Shown one piece after another: positions 11,227 through 21,834 of a DNA stretch of 64,000 nt. The notes beneath the pieces are model-generated. The model was given only the letters and a program-made list of their open reading frames with translations. It ran no database searches and was not told the DNA's origin. The translations under genes were made by a program, and so were the position numbers. The stretch lies in NCBI RefSeq assembly GCF_029407905.1, contig NC_073627.1:139761697-139825696 (forward strand). Direction: 5' to 3'. Position 1 is the first letter of the stretch. The number at the start of each line of letters is the position of its first letter. Source of the stretch: Bubalus kerabau (Eukaryota; Chordata; Mammalia; Artiodactyla; Bovidae).

Positions 11227-11515
11227 GAACAGTCTTATGGACTCTGTGAGAGAGGGAGAGAGTGGGAAGATTTGGGAGAATGGCATTGAAACATGTAAAA
11301 TATCATGTATGAAACGAGTTGCCAGTCCAGGTTCAATGCACGATACTGGATGCTTGGGGCTGGTGCACTGGGACGACCCAGAGGAATGGAATGGGGAGGG
11401 AGGAGGGAGGAGGGTTCAGGATGGGGAACACATGTATACCTGTGGCGGATTCATTTTGATATTTGGCAAAACTAATACAGTTATGTAAAGTTTAAAAATA
11501 AAATAAAATTTAAAA
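11227..11515 (+). mobile_element. young L1 3' UTR insertion
   Basis: Ruminant-type L1 3' UTR with a GGGAGGAGGGAGG tract at 11,396-11,412 and an A-rich tail. TSD AAAAAGTAAATA at 11,215-11,226 and about 11,517-11,528. It is heavily 5'-truncated. Confidence 0.88.
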
Positions 11516-11528
11516 AAAAAAGTAAATA

Positions 11529-11739
11529 TGACTCAGCTTCAGGAGTATGAAATTAACTATAGGCAATATGCATACTTCATTTACAAAAAGAGCTGGTTGG
11601 CCAGATTTGGCCAATGGGCCATTGTTTGCTGCTATATCTAGAACATCATTTTGTGCCAAGGAGAAAGGAAATGCCCAAAGAATGAGGGAAACTTATCTCA
11701 TTGACCCAGTTTGGGACAATCTGAACATTAAAATTAAAA
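11529..11739. other. no recognised feature
   Basis: Unique sequence between the L1 tail and the next SINE, apart from a scrap at 11,594-11,625 resembling the GGCCAAAT-type DNA transposon end also seen at 38.6 kb. Confidence 0.3.
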
Positions 11740-11957
11740 GGGATTAAGAGACTGGTGGCTCAGATGATAAAGTGTCTGCCTACAATGCGGGAGACCTGGG
11801 TTCAATCCCTAGGTCGGGAAGATCTCCTGGAGAAGGGAATGGCAACCCACTCCAGTATTCTTGCCTGGAAAATCCCATGGACAGAGGAACCTGGTTAGGC
11901 TACAGTCCATGGGGTCGCAAAGAGTCGGACACGACTGAACAACTTCACTCACTCACT
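11740..11957 (+). mobile_element. Bov-tA SINE
   Basis: Close to consensus through both tRNA-like and BovA parts. The tail is a short (ACTC)n repeat at 11,944-11,958. Confidence 0.9.
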
Positions 11958-12035
11958 CAAGAGATTATAATACATGAATTAAATAGAAATCATGAGACAT
12001 ACATACATAAGAAAGACATGTACATATATATGTAC

Positions 12036-12105
12036 ATGCACAGAGGAGCCTTGTGGGCTGCAGTCCATGGGGTCACAAATAATCAGACATGACTGAGCGA
12101 CTGAG
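12036..12105 (+). mobile_element. BovA 3' fragment
   Basis: Only the last about 70 bases of a BovA unit are present, an extreme 5' truncation. Confidence 0.75.
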
Positions 12106-12176
12106 TAATATAATGCATTAAGAAGAACACAGAATCACTTTTGTGATGTTCCTGGAAATATTATATAATCTGAATG

Positions 12177-12306
12177 TGCTGTGTGCTGTGCTTGGTCGCT
12201 CAGTTGTGTCCAGCTCTTTGAGACTGCATGGACTGTAGCCTACCAGGCTCCTCTGTCCATGGGGATTCTCCAGGCAAGAATACTGGAGTGGGTAACCATG
12301 CTCTCC
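12177..12306 (-). mobile_element. BovA SINE (monomer)
   Basis: Minus-strand BovA unit without a tRNA head, ending in a GTGTGCTGTGCT tail-derived repeat at its left. Confidence 0.85.
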
Positions 12307-12908
12307 TCAATCTGAATGTAATCATAAGGAAACAGTAGACAAACCAAAACCAAAGGACGTCTACAAAGTAAGTTGTCTATACTTTTCAAAATTGTCAAGG
12401 CCAGAAAAGCCAATGGAAGACTGAAGAATGGTTCCAGATGAAAGAGACTAAAACAACCAAAAGCAACATGATTTTGGACTAGATCCTGAACCTCTACAGA
12501 CATCATGGGACAATCAATGAGGTCTGAATGAGATCTGTGAATGTTAATTTCCTGATTGATGGTTGCCCTGTGGTTATACAGGAGTCAGTCTTTGTTTTTA
12601 GGAAACAGTAAGAGGTAAAGGGCATCGTGTCTGTAATTTATTCTCTAATGACTTAGAAAAAAAGATTATTACTGTTCTGTTTATTATGCTGAGTAGCTAA
12701 TTACCCCTAAATTTAGTGGCAGAGAACAACCAGATACTACATTCATGAATTCTATGGGTCAGGAATTCAGCACATACCATGGGAGGCTTGTCTCTGCCCT
12801 GTGATATCTGGGATCCTTGGATGGAAGACGTGAAGCCTAAGGGCTCAGCCATCACTCTCTTGTCTGGTGGTTGATGCTGGTTGTCAGCTAAGCTGTTGCT
12901 GCTGATGA
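12307..12908. other. unassigned, with an ancient interspersed repeat relic
   Basis: 12,680-12,860 resembles an old mammalian repeat (the TTAGTGGC...GGGTCAGGAATTC type) whose class I cannot name with certainty. 12,307-12,670 is unassigned and has no gene. Confidence 0.35.
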
Positions 12909-12919
12909 TTAAGAATTAC

Positions 12920-13203
12920 TGCTGCTGCTACTGCTGCTGCTAAGTCGCTTCAGTCGTGTCGGACTCTGTGCGACCCAATAGACGGCAGCCCACCAGACTT
13001 CCCCACCCCTGGGATTCTCCAGGGAAGAACACTGGAGTGGGTTGCCATTTCCTTCTCCAATGCATGAAAGTGAAAAGTGAAAGTGAAGTCGCTCAGTCGT
13101 GTCTGACTCTTAGTGACCCCATGGACTGCAGCCTACCAGGCTCCTCTGTCCATGGATTTTCCAGGCAAGAGTACTGGAGTGGGGTGCCATCACCTTCTCC
13201 ATG
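12920..13203 (-). mobile_element. BOV-A2 SINE (BovA dimer)
   Basis: Two BovA units with the linker, and the (AGC)n tail seen here reversed as a GCT repeat. TSD TAAGAATTACT at 12,909-12,919 and 13,204-13,214. Confidence 0.95.
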
Positions 13204-13233
13204 TAAGAATTACTAATAGATACCAAAACTACA

Positions 13234-13443
13234 TTGTGTGCATCCTCAGTCACATCTGACTCTTTTTGATCCTATGGACTGTAGCCCTCCAGGCTCCTCT
13301 GTCCATGGGATTCTCCAGGCAAAAATACTGGAGTGGGTTGCCATGCCCTCCTCCAGGGGATCTTCCCCACCCAGGGATTGAACCCATGTCTCTTACGTCT
13401 CCTTTATTGACAAGCATGTTCTTTACCACCTGGGAAGCCCTAT
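13234..13443 (-). mobile_element. Bov-tA SINE
   Basis: Minus-strand copy with an insertion of about 16 bases in the tRNA-like part around 13,390-13,412. Confidence 0.87.
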
Positions 13444-13514
13444 AAGGGAGCTTCATTTCTTATTTAATTAACATTATTTTTGGATATTTGAGAAGGTGCT
13501 AACAAATACTGAAA

Positions 13515-13888
13515 AAATCACTTCAGATGGTGACTGCAGCCATGAAATTAAAAGATGCTTGCTCCTTGGAAGAAAAGCTATGACAAACCTCAACAGCATA
13601 TTAAAAAACAGGGACATTACTTTGCCACCAAAGGCCCGTATAGTCAAAGCTATGGTTTTTCCAGTCCAATACTTTGGCCACCTGATGTGAAGAACTGACT
13701 CATTAGTAAAGACCCTGATGCTGGATAAGATTGAAGGCAGAAGGAGAAGGGGATGACAGAGGATGAGATGGTTAGATGGCATCACTGATTCAATAGACAT
13801 GAGTTTGAGCAAGCTCAGGGAGGTGATGAAGGACAGGGAAGCCTGGCATACTGCAGTCCAAGGGGTTGCAACTGAGTGACTCAACAAA
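13515..13888 (+). mobile_element. BovB 3' part with internal deletion
   Basis: BovB text runs to the TTTTTCCAG at 13,657-13,665 and then jumps to the TCCAATACTTTGG segment. Compared with the copy at 22,801-22,997, about 185 bases are missing. TSD AACAAATACTGAAA lies at 13,501-13,514 and 13,889-13,902. The missing block does not have GT-AG ends. Confidence 0.92.
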
Positions 13889-13902
13889 AACAAATACTGA
13901 AA

Positions 13903-14227
13903 GTATAAATGAATGTCATCAAGGTCCTGCTCAAGCCTGAACTGTGACAGATGTAGAATTAGACTGGAGGATTCAGGGTCTCTGGCAGAAGTGGGTCATG
14001 TCAGAGTCTAAGGAGTCTCTTAGGATACTCTCACCCTAGGGAAAGAAGAGAGGTGTGTTAGAGTTTGGGTCTCTGATACTTCTATCATCATATGGAAGGA
14101 ATGCCTTAAAGTATCTGAGTCCTAAAATAGTGAATGTAGTGGGCAAAGATGGAAACATCTGTTTGTTTATTAAACAAACAGAAGCAGATTCTCAAGTGTA
14201 TATATGTTAAATAAGAAAAAGAGAGTC
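13903..14227. other. no recognised feature
   Basis: About 325 bases without a gene or a repeat that I recognise. Confidence 0.4.
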
Positions 14228-14335
14228 GTGAATTCCCTTCTGGTCCAGTGGTTAAGACTCCACGCTTTCACTGCTGAGGGCACAGGTTCAGGGAACTAAG
14301 ATCCCACATTCTGCAAGCTGCGTGGCATGGCCAAA
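14228..14335 (+). mobile_element. CHR-type SINE, short
   Basis: Internal deletion before the GGGAACTAAGATCCC block. It ends in GCCAAAAAAAATAATA. Confidence 0.82.
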
Positions 14336-14340
14336 AAAAA

Positions 14341-15060
14341 TAATATAAAGCAAGAGCAGGACATTTTTGAAATTAAAAAGAACATTGAATTGCATTACTA
14401 AATTTACAACATATTATTGAAATAACAAAAATTAAGATATTTTTGTGTTGAGACATAAATAAATAAATAGAACAGAATAGAAAGTCCAGACACTAACCAA
14501 AATATATGTGGGAATTTAGTATAAGATAAAGGTAAATCTCATATCAACACAAGGTATTCAGACAACTGAGGAGAGATTTTGGAAAGAGGAAAGTTGTACA
14601 AAAAGCTCACACTTAAAAAGAAAACTAAATCAATATAAGGAATAAAGTGTGAAAAATTAAAAAGAAAAAAAGCTCCCACTATATACCAGGTTAAATTTCA
14701 AGTGGATCAAAATTTACATGTAAAAAAATATCAAATCATTAAAAGAAAATATGGGTGAATTCTTTTAATAGTTGTAAATATAGTTTACAACTATAAATGT
14801 ATTCACCCTTTGCCTCAGCACTTCCACTTCTAGAAATTTATCCTACAGATATAGCTACACTCTTTTAAGGGGCCTCGCCACATGGCTTGCAGGATCTTAT
14901 TTCCCTGATCAGAGATTGAATCTGGGCCCCAGCAGTGAAAGTGCTAAGTACCATTCACTAGACTGCCCTGGAATTCCCTACACTCTTATAAAATGACATA
15001 TGTGCAGGATTATTCTTTGCAAGATTGTTTTATTTTTTACAATGACAGTAGTATTTCATT
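14341..15060 (+). mobile_element. ancient L1M ORF2 remnant
   Basis: Diverged L1 ORF2 text, for example around 14,470-14,530 and 14,810-14,850. It is interrupted by a CHR SINE at 14,865-14,977. Confidence 0.6.
14865..14977 (-). mobile_element. CHR-type SINE nested in L1M
   Basis: TSD CTACACTCTT at 14,855-14,864 and 14,978-14,987 fixes both ends. Confidence 0.92.
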
Positions 15061-15685
15061 CTTTTTTACAATTTTATTATTTTATTTATTTATTTATTTT
15101 TGGCTGTGCTGGGTCTTTGTTGCTGTGCAGGCTTTTTCTTTAGTTGCAGCGAATGGTGCAAAGCTACTCTCTAACTGTGGTGCATGGGCTTCTCATTGTG
15201 AGGCCTTCTTATTTTGATGGCTTCTCTTGCTGTGGAGCCGGAGAAGGCAATGGCAACCTACTCCAGTACTCTTGCCTGGAAAATCCCATGGATGCAGGAG
15301 CCTGGTAGGCTGCAGTCCATGGAGTCGCTGAGTCAGACACGACTGAGAGACTTCACTTTCACTTTTCACTTTCACGCATTGAAGAAGGAAATGGCAACCC
15401 ACTCCAGTGTTCTTGCCTGGAGAATCCCAGGGACCGGGGGAGCCTGGTGGGCTGCCGTCTATGGGGTCGCACAGAGTCGGACACGACTGAAGCGACTTAG
15501 CAGCAGCAGCAGCTTTCTGTGCAGCACAGGCTCTAGGGTGAGAAGCCTTTGTTAGTTGTGGTAATTGGGCTTAGTTCCCTGTGTCATATGTGATCTTAGT
15601 TCTTGGACCAGGGATCAAACCCATGTCTCCTGCATTGCAAGGTGGATTCTTAACCACTGACTCATTGGGGAAGTCCCTGTACATT
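15061..15685 (-). mobile_element. long CHR-type SINE split by BOV-A2
   Basis: Left part 15,070-15,238 and right part 15,514-15,680 are the two halves of one minus-strand CHR element. The break falls in the family's GGAGCACAGGCTCTAGG motif. Confidence 0.85.
15239..15513 (+). mobile_element. BOV-A2 SINE nested in CHR
   Basis: Complete BovA dimer with an (AGC)n tail. Short imperfect flanks CTGTGGAGC and CTGTGCAGC are the likely TSD. Confidence 0.93.
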
Positions 15686-15689
15686 TATT

Positions 15690-16198
15690 CTTAACACGTG
15701 GAACATATAGTATAAAGATTTCATACTGAATAGATCATATTCATTAAGCCAAAAAGGGAAAAAAGAGGCACTTACATAAAATTTTAGCTACATTGTTTGA
15801 AATGAAAATATGCAGATTTTAAAACTGAAAAAAAGATCCCAATTGTGTTTCTTCATCAGGAGCTTTAATTGAACCTAGAACTTTTTCACACCTTAATTAG
15901 AAAGAAAAGAAAAGAAAAACCCAGAAAAAAATAGCCTTGATTGGCTGCTGAGACAGCAAGAACTTTTTACAGAGACCTGTACAGCATCGCACTAAGATGG
16001 ACAATGTCTGGCAAGAGATAAAATAGCTGTGCCTTGCTTTGTGCGGGTCAGCAACTTGTTAACTCATCATACTATAATGGCGTAGCTGAGAAGAAGACCG
16101 AACTGGGGATCCAAGGGCATGTGCACAGTACAACATCGTATGTATACACACTTGGCAGCACAGCCACTGCAGCTAAAGGTTAAAAACCAGTTCTAAGG
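15690..16198. other. repeat-poor island
   Basis: No transposon or gene is recognised. An (AAAAG)n run lies at 15,900-15,918. 15,930-16,190 has balanced composition and could be old unique DNA. Confidence 0.4.
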
Positions 16199-16455
16199 AG
16201 TTCCCTGGTGGTCAATTGGTTAAGAATCCACCTGCCAATGCAGGGGACATGGGTTTGATCCCTGGTCCAGGAAGATTTCACATGCCTCGGGTCAACTAAG
16301 CCCCTGTCCCACAACTACTGAGCCTGTGCTCTAGAAGCCATGCTCCACAACAAGAGAAGCTGCCACAATGAGAAGCTCAAAGGCCACAACTAGAGAGTAG
16401 CCCCCACTTGCCTCAACGAAGACCCAGCACAGCCAAAAATTAACTTATTTTTTTT
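16199..16455 (+). mobile_element. CHR-type SINE, long form
   Basis: Plus-strand head GAGTTCCCTGGTGGTC, then the long CCACAACTAC...AGAGAGTAGCCC body and a T-rich, mutated tail. Confidence 0.87.
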
Positions 16456-16474
16456 AAGTGGCTAAGATAAATTA

Positions 16475-16698
16475 GGGCTTCCCAGGTGATGCTAGTGGTA
16501 AAGAAGCCACCTGCCAATGCAGGAGACATAAGAGACATGGGTTCGATCCCTGGGTTGAGAAGATCCCCTCGAGGAGGACATGGCAACCCACTCCAGTATT
16601 CTTGCTTGGAGAGTCCCATGGACAGGGGAGCTTGGCAGGCTATAGTCCATGAGGTTGCAAAGAGCTGGACATGACTGAAGTGACTTAAGCACTCACGG
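16475..16698 (+). mobile_element. Bov-tA SINE
   Basis: TSD AAGATAAATTA at 16,464-16,474 and 16,699-16,709. Full-length. Confidence 0.95.
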
Positions 16699-16709
16699 AA
16701 GATAAATTA

Positions 16710-17184
16710 AAAAGGCAACCAGTCCTAAGAGGTGATCTCAGGGTTATTCATAAAACCAAGGAGGAGAGAAAGGACCTTGTCTTAACTTAATTTTGTCTCA
16801 AACACCCTGCATCCAAATAAAGTCCCGTTTGTAGGTACTTGAGGTGAGGGCCTCAACATACCTTTTGCGGGAACACAAGCCACCCTGTAATAGTGCAGAC
16901 TAGAGTAAGAATAGTGTATAGTATGCTGCCTTTTGTGTAAGGAAAGGAGATAACTATACATCATTAATATTCCCAGAGAAACTCTAGAAGAATACCTAAG
17001 AAAATAATATGAATTTTTATCCTGGGAGGGGAATAGGATAGGTGTAGGAAAGAATGGGAAGCAAATTAACTTGTGGACCAATTTTGAGTATTTGATGGAG
17101 GAAAAAAAGATTCCCTTAACTTTGATGCTTAGAATCTTTTCCTCAAGAGGTATAGGTTCAGGGAGGTGTGACTGAATTTCCTTT
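16710..17184. other. no recognised feature
   Basis: Unique-looking sequence between two SINEs. No coding frame or repeat family is supported. Confidence 0.4.
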
Positions 17185-17371
17185 ATTTTTCTTATTTCTT
17201 TTTATTTATTTGTCTGTCCTGGGTCTTAGTTGAAGCAGGCAGGATATTTAGTTGCAGCATGAGAACTCTTAGTTCATGCCATGTGGGATCTACTCCCTGA
17301 CCAGGGATTGAATCTGGGCCCCCTGCATTGGGAGTGAGGAGTCTTAGCCACTGGGTCACCAGGGAAGTCCC
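17185..17371 (-). mobile_element. CHR-type SINE
   Basis: Minus-strand copy with a reversed tail of TTTATTT units and a clear reversed head at 17,357-17,371. Confidence 0.87.
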
Positions 17372-17482
17372 TTTTCTATAGGCCCAATTACCCTATTTCA
17401 TTCTTCAATGACTAATACCTTCATACCCATTATATTAGAATCGCTATTGATGGCCAATGTTAGAATTAATCTATAGTCAAAG

Positions 17483-17700
17483 CATGGGCTTCCCTAGTGG
17501 CTCAGACAGTACAGAATCCACCTGCAATGCAGGAGACCTGGTTTGATCCCTGAGTTGGGAGGATCCCCTGGAGGAGGAAATATCAACCCACTCCAGTATT
17601 CTTGCCTGGTGAATCCCCATGGACAGAGGAACCTGGCGGGCTACAGTCCATGGGGTTGCAAAGAGTCAGACACAACTAAGCGACTACGCACAGCACAGCA
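17483..17700 (+). mobile_element. Bov-tA SINE
   Basis: TSD TATAGTCAAAG at 17,472-17,482 and 17,701-17,711. The tail is a CAGCACAGCA repeat. Confidence 0.95.
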
Positions 17701-17711
17701 TATAGTCAAAG

Positions 17712-18312
17712 AATATAGAAGAGTTAATTCAAATTTCATAAAAATAATCCTTGACGATGGAAAACTAATTATATCACTGACAAGCCCAGCATACAGGAGT
17801 AGGAGAGGAAATGGAGGAAGACATAGGTATAATAACTGTTGCATCTTATTTTAGGGCAATCAGTAAACAGTGTCAAAACTCAAAGTTAGTTAATATATAA
17901 AGTTAGCAGGTGAGGGAGTGTTGAGGGGCAAGAGAAGAAAGATGAGTATGTTAAATTCAGGGAGTCAATAGACATTTTTAAAGTTAATAAATCAAAAATA
18001 GAAATATATAACCATATTATTTAGAGTTTAGTAGCAAACAAGCAGATGAAGTAATAATAGGAACTGTTAAAATTTTCTGGAGGTTTTTTACTTTTTATTT
18101 TATGACTTTTTGACTTTTTTTTTTTTTTACCATGTGTCATAGGCAGAACTAAAATGTTCATTTCCTAATGCTTGGAGCCTAGAATGGTTACCTTACAAGG
18201 CAAAAGGGACTTTGCAGAACTGGAAGATAGCAAAGATGCGTTATCTTAAGCCACTAATATTTGTGGTAAATTGTTACAGCACCAACAGGACATGAATACC
18301 CAATGCAAGTGT
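17712..18312. other. AT-rich unassigned sequence with an ancient repeat relic
   Basis: 18,140-18,300 resembles an old mammalian interspersed repeat (GGCAAAAGGGACTTTGCAG type), with its middle deleted. The rest is AT-rich without features. Confidence 0.35.
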
Positions 18313-18321
18313 TACTTGTAC

Positions 18322-18460
18322 TGTGTTTTTTTTAATATTTATTTATTTATTTGGCTGTGCCATGTTTTAGCCGTGGCATGTGGGATCTAGTTTCCCAACC
18401 AGGGATCAAACCCATGCCCCTGCATTTGAAGCGTGGAGTCTTAGCCACCAGGGAAGTCCC
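18322..18460 (-). mobile_element. CHR-type SINE
   Basis: TSD TACTTGTAC at 18,313-18,321 and 18,461-18,469. Reversed tail contains (TTTA)n. Confidence 0.93.
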
Positions 18461-18469
18461 TACTTGTAC

Positions 18470-19450
18470 AATTTTTAAAGATTAAAAGAAATGGAAACAA
18501 TGACATGTAAGCCTGTCGGTGGAGGAAATGTGAGAAATGGTATCAAAAGCCATCTTCTTCCCTTGTTGAAGGTAGAGAAGGCCGTGTTTTCATTTTGTAT
18601 GTGTTACTTTAAGAAGACTCAACTCGGCCAGCAAACTGTGGAATATCCATCTTCATAGAAGCCCCAATACTAGATTACCAGACACGGTTGTGCTAAATAC
18701 CCAACCTGAAAGAAATTTTCTGCCATCCTACCCCTTGCAGCTGACTCAGGGGGACCAGCACAGAGAATAAGCCTATGGCCATGCAGAAGAATAAAGCCAG
18801 GCCCTGTTAGAGGGTGATGGAGGGAAGTCCCCACCTGCCCCAGTCATGGCCATTTGGTTAGAAGTCAGCATGACCACCAGTCAGAAGGTTTGGTAAGAGA
18901 TCACAGGACAGTGCCTTGGAGAGATGGGACGTAGGACTGTGTCAGCCAGGCAGGTCCTACGAGGGCTCCACCCCACCCTGCCTTCTCCCGTCAGGGTCCC
19001 GCTCCAGTCTACTATCCACGTGTCTGTGCGTTGGCATCCCAAGCAGTGTTGTGAGGGAGCCAGAAGCCCTGTCCCACATCTGGCCGGGTGGCCTTGGAGA
19101 TGAAAACTCAAGCACACACAGATCGTGGGTGCAGCCTTTTGCCGAGGCTGGGGGAAACGTGAAGGCAGAACACGTTTTAGGCCTGAGTTACTCACTGACC
19201 AAGTTGGAAGCTCGATGCTTTCTCACTCAATCTGGCTTTTGTAATTATTTATTGTTACGGCTAGTTTTATGAGCTGTCAGAGGGTTAATGTTTTTCAAGG
19301 GCTCTTCCTCACATCCCCAGTTGCCAAGACTCTACACTTTAGAAGAAGTGGCTGACAGGATGAGCTCTAAGCACACCACTACCTTACATCAATGTGGTGA
19401 TTCGGAAAGCACCACAGGTCTTTATCTTACTGGTCCTCATTTAAAATGGT
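18470..19450. other. repeat-free island, candidate regulatory DNA
   Basis: Nearly 1 kb without a recognised transposon and with higher GC than its surroundings, ending with a GTAATTATTTATTG patch at 19,241-19,254. Frames of about 100-120 codons on both strands overlap one another and show no domain. I cannot say whether it is functional. Confidence 0.35.
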
Positions 19451-19455
19451 ACTCC

Positions 19456-19560
19456 TCAGGATTTCCCTGGGAGTCCAGTGGTTAAGACTCCAACACAGGG
19501 GACATGAGTTTAATCCCTGGTCATGGAACTAAGATTCCACATTCCGTGTGGCACAGCCAA
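19456..19560 (+). mobile_element. CHR-type SINE, short
   Basis: Head at 19,460. The short direct repeat ACTCCTCA on both sides is the TSD. Confidence 0.85.
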
Positions 19561-20150
19561 AAAAAAACTCCTCACTTCCAACCTCCACTGTTATCACAAT
19601 GGCATGTAAGGTTTAAAACTACCAGAGATGGCCTTGGTTGTCCTAGTTCAGAAAGTCCGGTTGGCATAACTCAAGTGAAATACGATCTTCTTCACACTGA
19701 AGAACAGGAAAAGAAGGTGGTGACAGCAGCTGACAAGCCCAACTGGCAACTTTGAAATATAGCTGGAGTGGGGGGTAGAGACTTTAAAAGTGCATTACAG
19801 CTGCATTTTGAAAATTTCTCCATCAAAACAGTTAACACCACTTGAAAGGATCTGTGTTCTTCCAAGGTCCTTAAGTGATGATGGCTTTTCTGCACGTGCT
19901 AAGTCGCTCCTGAAACCAACACTCCTCTTTCCAGCTAGTGCAATTGTTTTAGTAAAAACTGGAATGAGTAGACTTTGCACAGCTTTGGTTCATGGAGGAA
20001 ATATTCATTCTTAGGAGGGAAATAAAAAGCCCAGCTTTTTATAGATATAGATAAGTACTAGGACAAAAATAATGATTAGTCAAAGGGACATGTACAAGAA
20101 AGAAAAGTACTCGATCTAGGGACAAGAAGTTTTCCTTTAAGGAACTGGGT
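19561..20150. other. repeat-free island
   Basis: No transposon or gene is recognised. Overlapping short frames on both strands at 19,690-20,010 look like chance. Confidence 0.4.
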
Positions 20151-20154
20151 TTTT

Positions 20155-20345
20155 GTTGTTGTTACAGATTGTTTTTATTCATCTGACAATATCTTGGAAA
20201 TTACCCTTTATCAGGACATAGAGGATGGATGATGTACTATAATACAAGGGATCAACCCACATTGGAATGAACACTCATATTCAGTAATATTTTGATATTA
20301 AAAACAATGCTGCAATGCATAAACTTGGCCTGTATTATTCCATTG
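20155..20345 (-). mobile_element. diverged L1 remnant
   Basis: The AACAATGCTGCAATGCATAA phrase at 20,304-20,323 is typical of L1 3' regions on the minus strand. The rest is weak. Confidence 0.4.
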
Positions 20346-20355
20346 CTAGCAAATG

Positions 20356-20573
20356 TGTGTGCTTAGTCACTCAGTCATGTCTGACTCTTTGCAACCTTTT
20401 GAACTATAGTCTACAAGCTCCTCTGTCCATGGAATATTTCAGGCAAGAATACTGGAGTGGGTTGCCATCTTCCTCCTCCAGGGCATCTTCCCCACCCTGG
20501 GATCCAATCTGCATCTCCTGTGTCTTTTGCATTGCAGGCAGATTCTTTACCCACTGAGCCATCAGGAAAGCCC
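20356..20573 (-). mobile_element. Bov-tA SINE
   Basis: TSD AGCAAATG at 20,348-20,355 and 20,574-20,581. Confidence 0.93.
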
Positions 20574-20755
20574 AGCAAATGAATAGTATACATATTTAAT
20601 GAATTTATAACCTGGAAGATTTTTAACTGAGAAATTATTAATGATGGTTGATCCAGGGCATATTAAGGCAGGATGAAAAGATGCTGAGAGATCATTATAA
20701 CCCATGATTGAGACCTTTCATCCAGTGAAGAAGTTGACATCAAGTAAAGCCCAGT

Positions 20756-20976
20756 CGTCATTTAGGTGGCTAAGGGGTAAAGAATCTGCCTGCCAACACA
20801 GGAGGTGCAAGAGACACGGGTTCGATCCCTGGGTGGGGAAGATCCTCTGGAGAAGGAAACGGCAATCTGCTCCAGTATTCTTACTTAGAAAATCCCATGG
20901 ACATAGGAGGTTGATGGGCTATAGTCCCATCAGGGTTGCCAAAGAGCTGGACATGACTGAGTGACTGAGCACACAC
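20756..20976 (+). mobile_element. Bov-tA SINE
   Basis: TSD AAAGCCCAGT at 20,746-20,755 and 20,977-20,986. The BovA part carries several substitutions. Confidence 0.93.
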
Positions 20977-21071
20977 AAAGCCCAGTGACTGCCCCGAGGC
21001 CTAGAACTGAAAGCAGATGTCCTGATTCCAAGCCCAATGCTTCCTCTTTTACCATGCTGCCTACTTGTTAG

Positions 21072-21365
21072 AAAGCCCTTGAGGGACTTGCCTGGTGGTC
21101 CAGTGGTCAAGAATCTGCCTGCCAGTGCAAGACATGGGTTCTATCCCTGGTCGGGGAAGATCCCACATGCCCCAGAGTGGCTAAGCCTGCGCAACGTAAC
21201 TATTGAGCCTGTGCTCTAGAGCCTGATCTCCACAATAAGAGAAGCCATGGCAAGGAGAAGCCTGTGCACCGCAACTAGAGAGTAGTCCCTGCTCGCCACA
21301 ACTAGAAAAAGCCCACACAGCAACAAAGACCCAGCACAGCCAAAAATAAATGTATACACGCACAA
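21072..21365 (+). mobile_element. CHR-type SINE, long form
   Basis: Nearly 300 bases with the full CHR body. AGAAAGCCCTT before and AGAAAGGCTTT after is an imperfect TSD. Confidence 0.88.
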
Positions 21366-21825
21366 AAAAAGAAAGGCTTTGTGCACACATGTTGTCTTCC
21401 TTGTGTATCAGATGATTCACCTTAGAAGTAGTATGTGTCACTTCTGCTCACGTTTATCAGCCAAAGCAAGCCATGTGTCAACAAGGCGGGATGGATGTAT
21501 GACCCTCTTCTGGGGAAAACCGTGAATAAAAATGGAAACAATAACACAGTCTGTACTACCGCCTCCTTCTGTCCTTTCAGCCCAGCAGTGGTAGCAGCTG
21601 TTGATAATCTCTAGGTTAGCTCATTGTCCTCTGTTTGAGTCTTCTATTCACTAAGTAGCCAGTACCCCCAAGTGGCATCTATTTATGTTTAAAATGTTCA
21701 AGCAAATTCTGCTTCTTAGTGAGACCAGCAGTGTTTACCACATCAACATATGAACACCTTCTGTGTGTTAGGATGTGCTAGGCACAGATCACCATGTGTG
21801 GTATGGATTTTTTTTAAGTAATACT
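21366..21825. other. no recognised feature
   Basis: Unique sequence up to the BovB insertion site. An eight-T run lies at 21,808-21,815. Confidence 0.4.
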
Positions 21826-21834
21826 ATGAGTAAA

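Noticed and set aside
12920..12945. (AGC)n/(GCT)n tracts as trinucleotide-expansion loci
   Set aside because: Short runs that are simply the tails of BOV-A2 SINEs.
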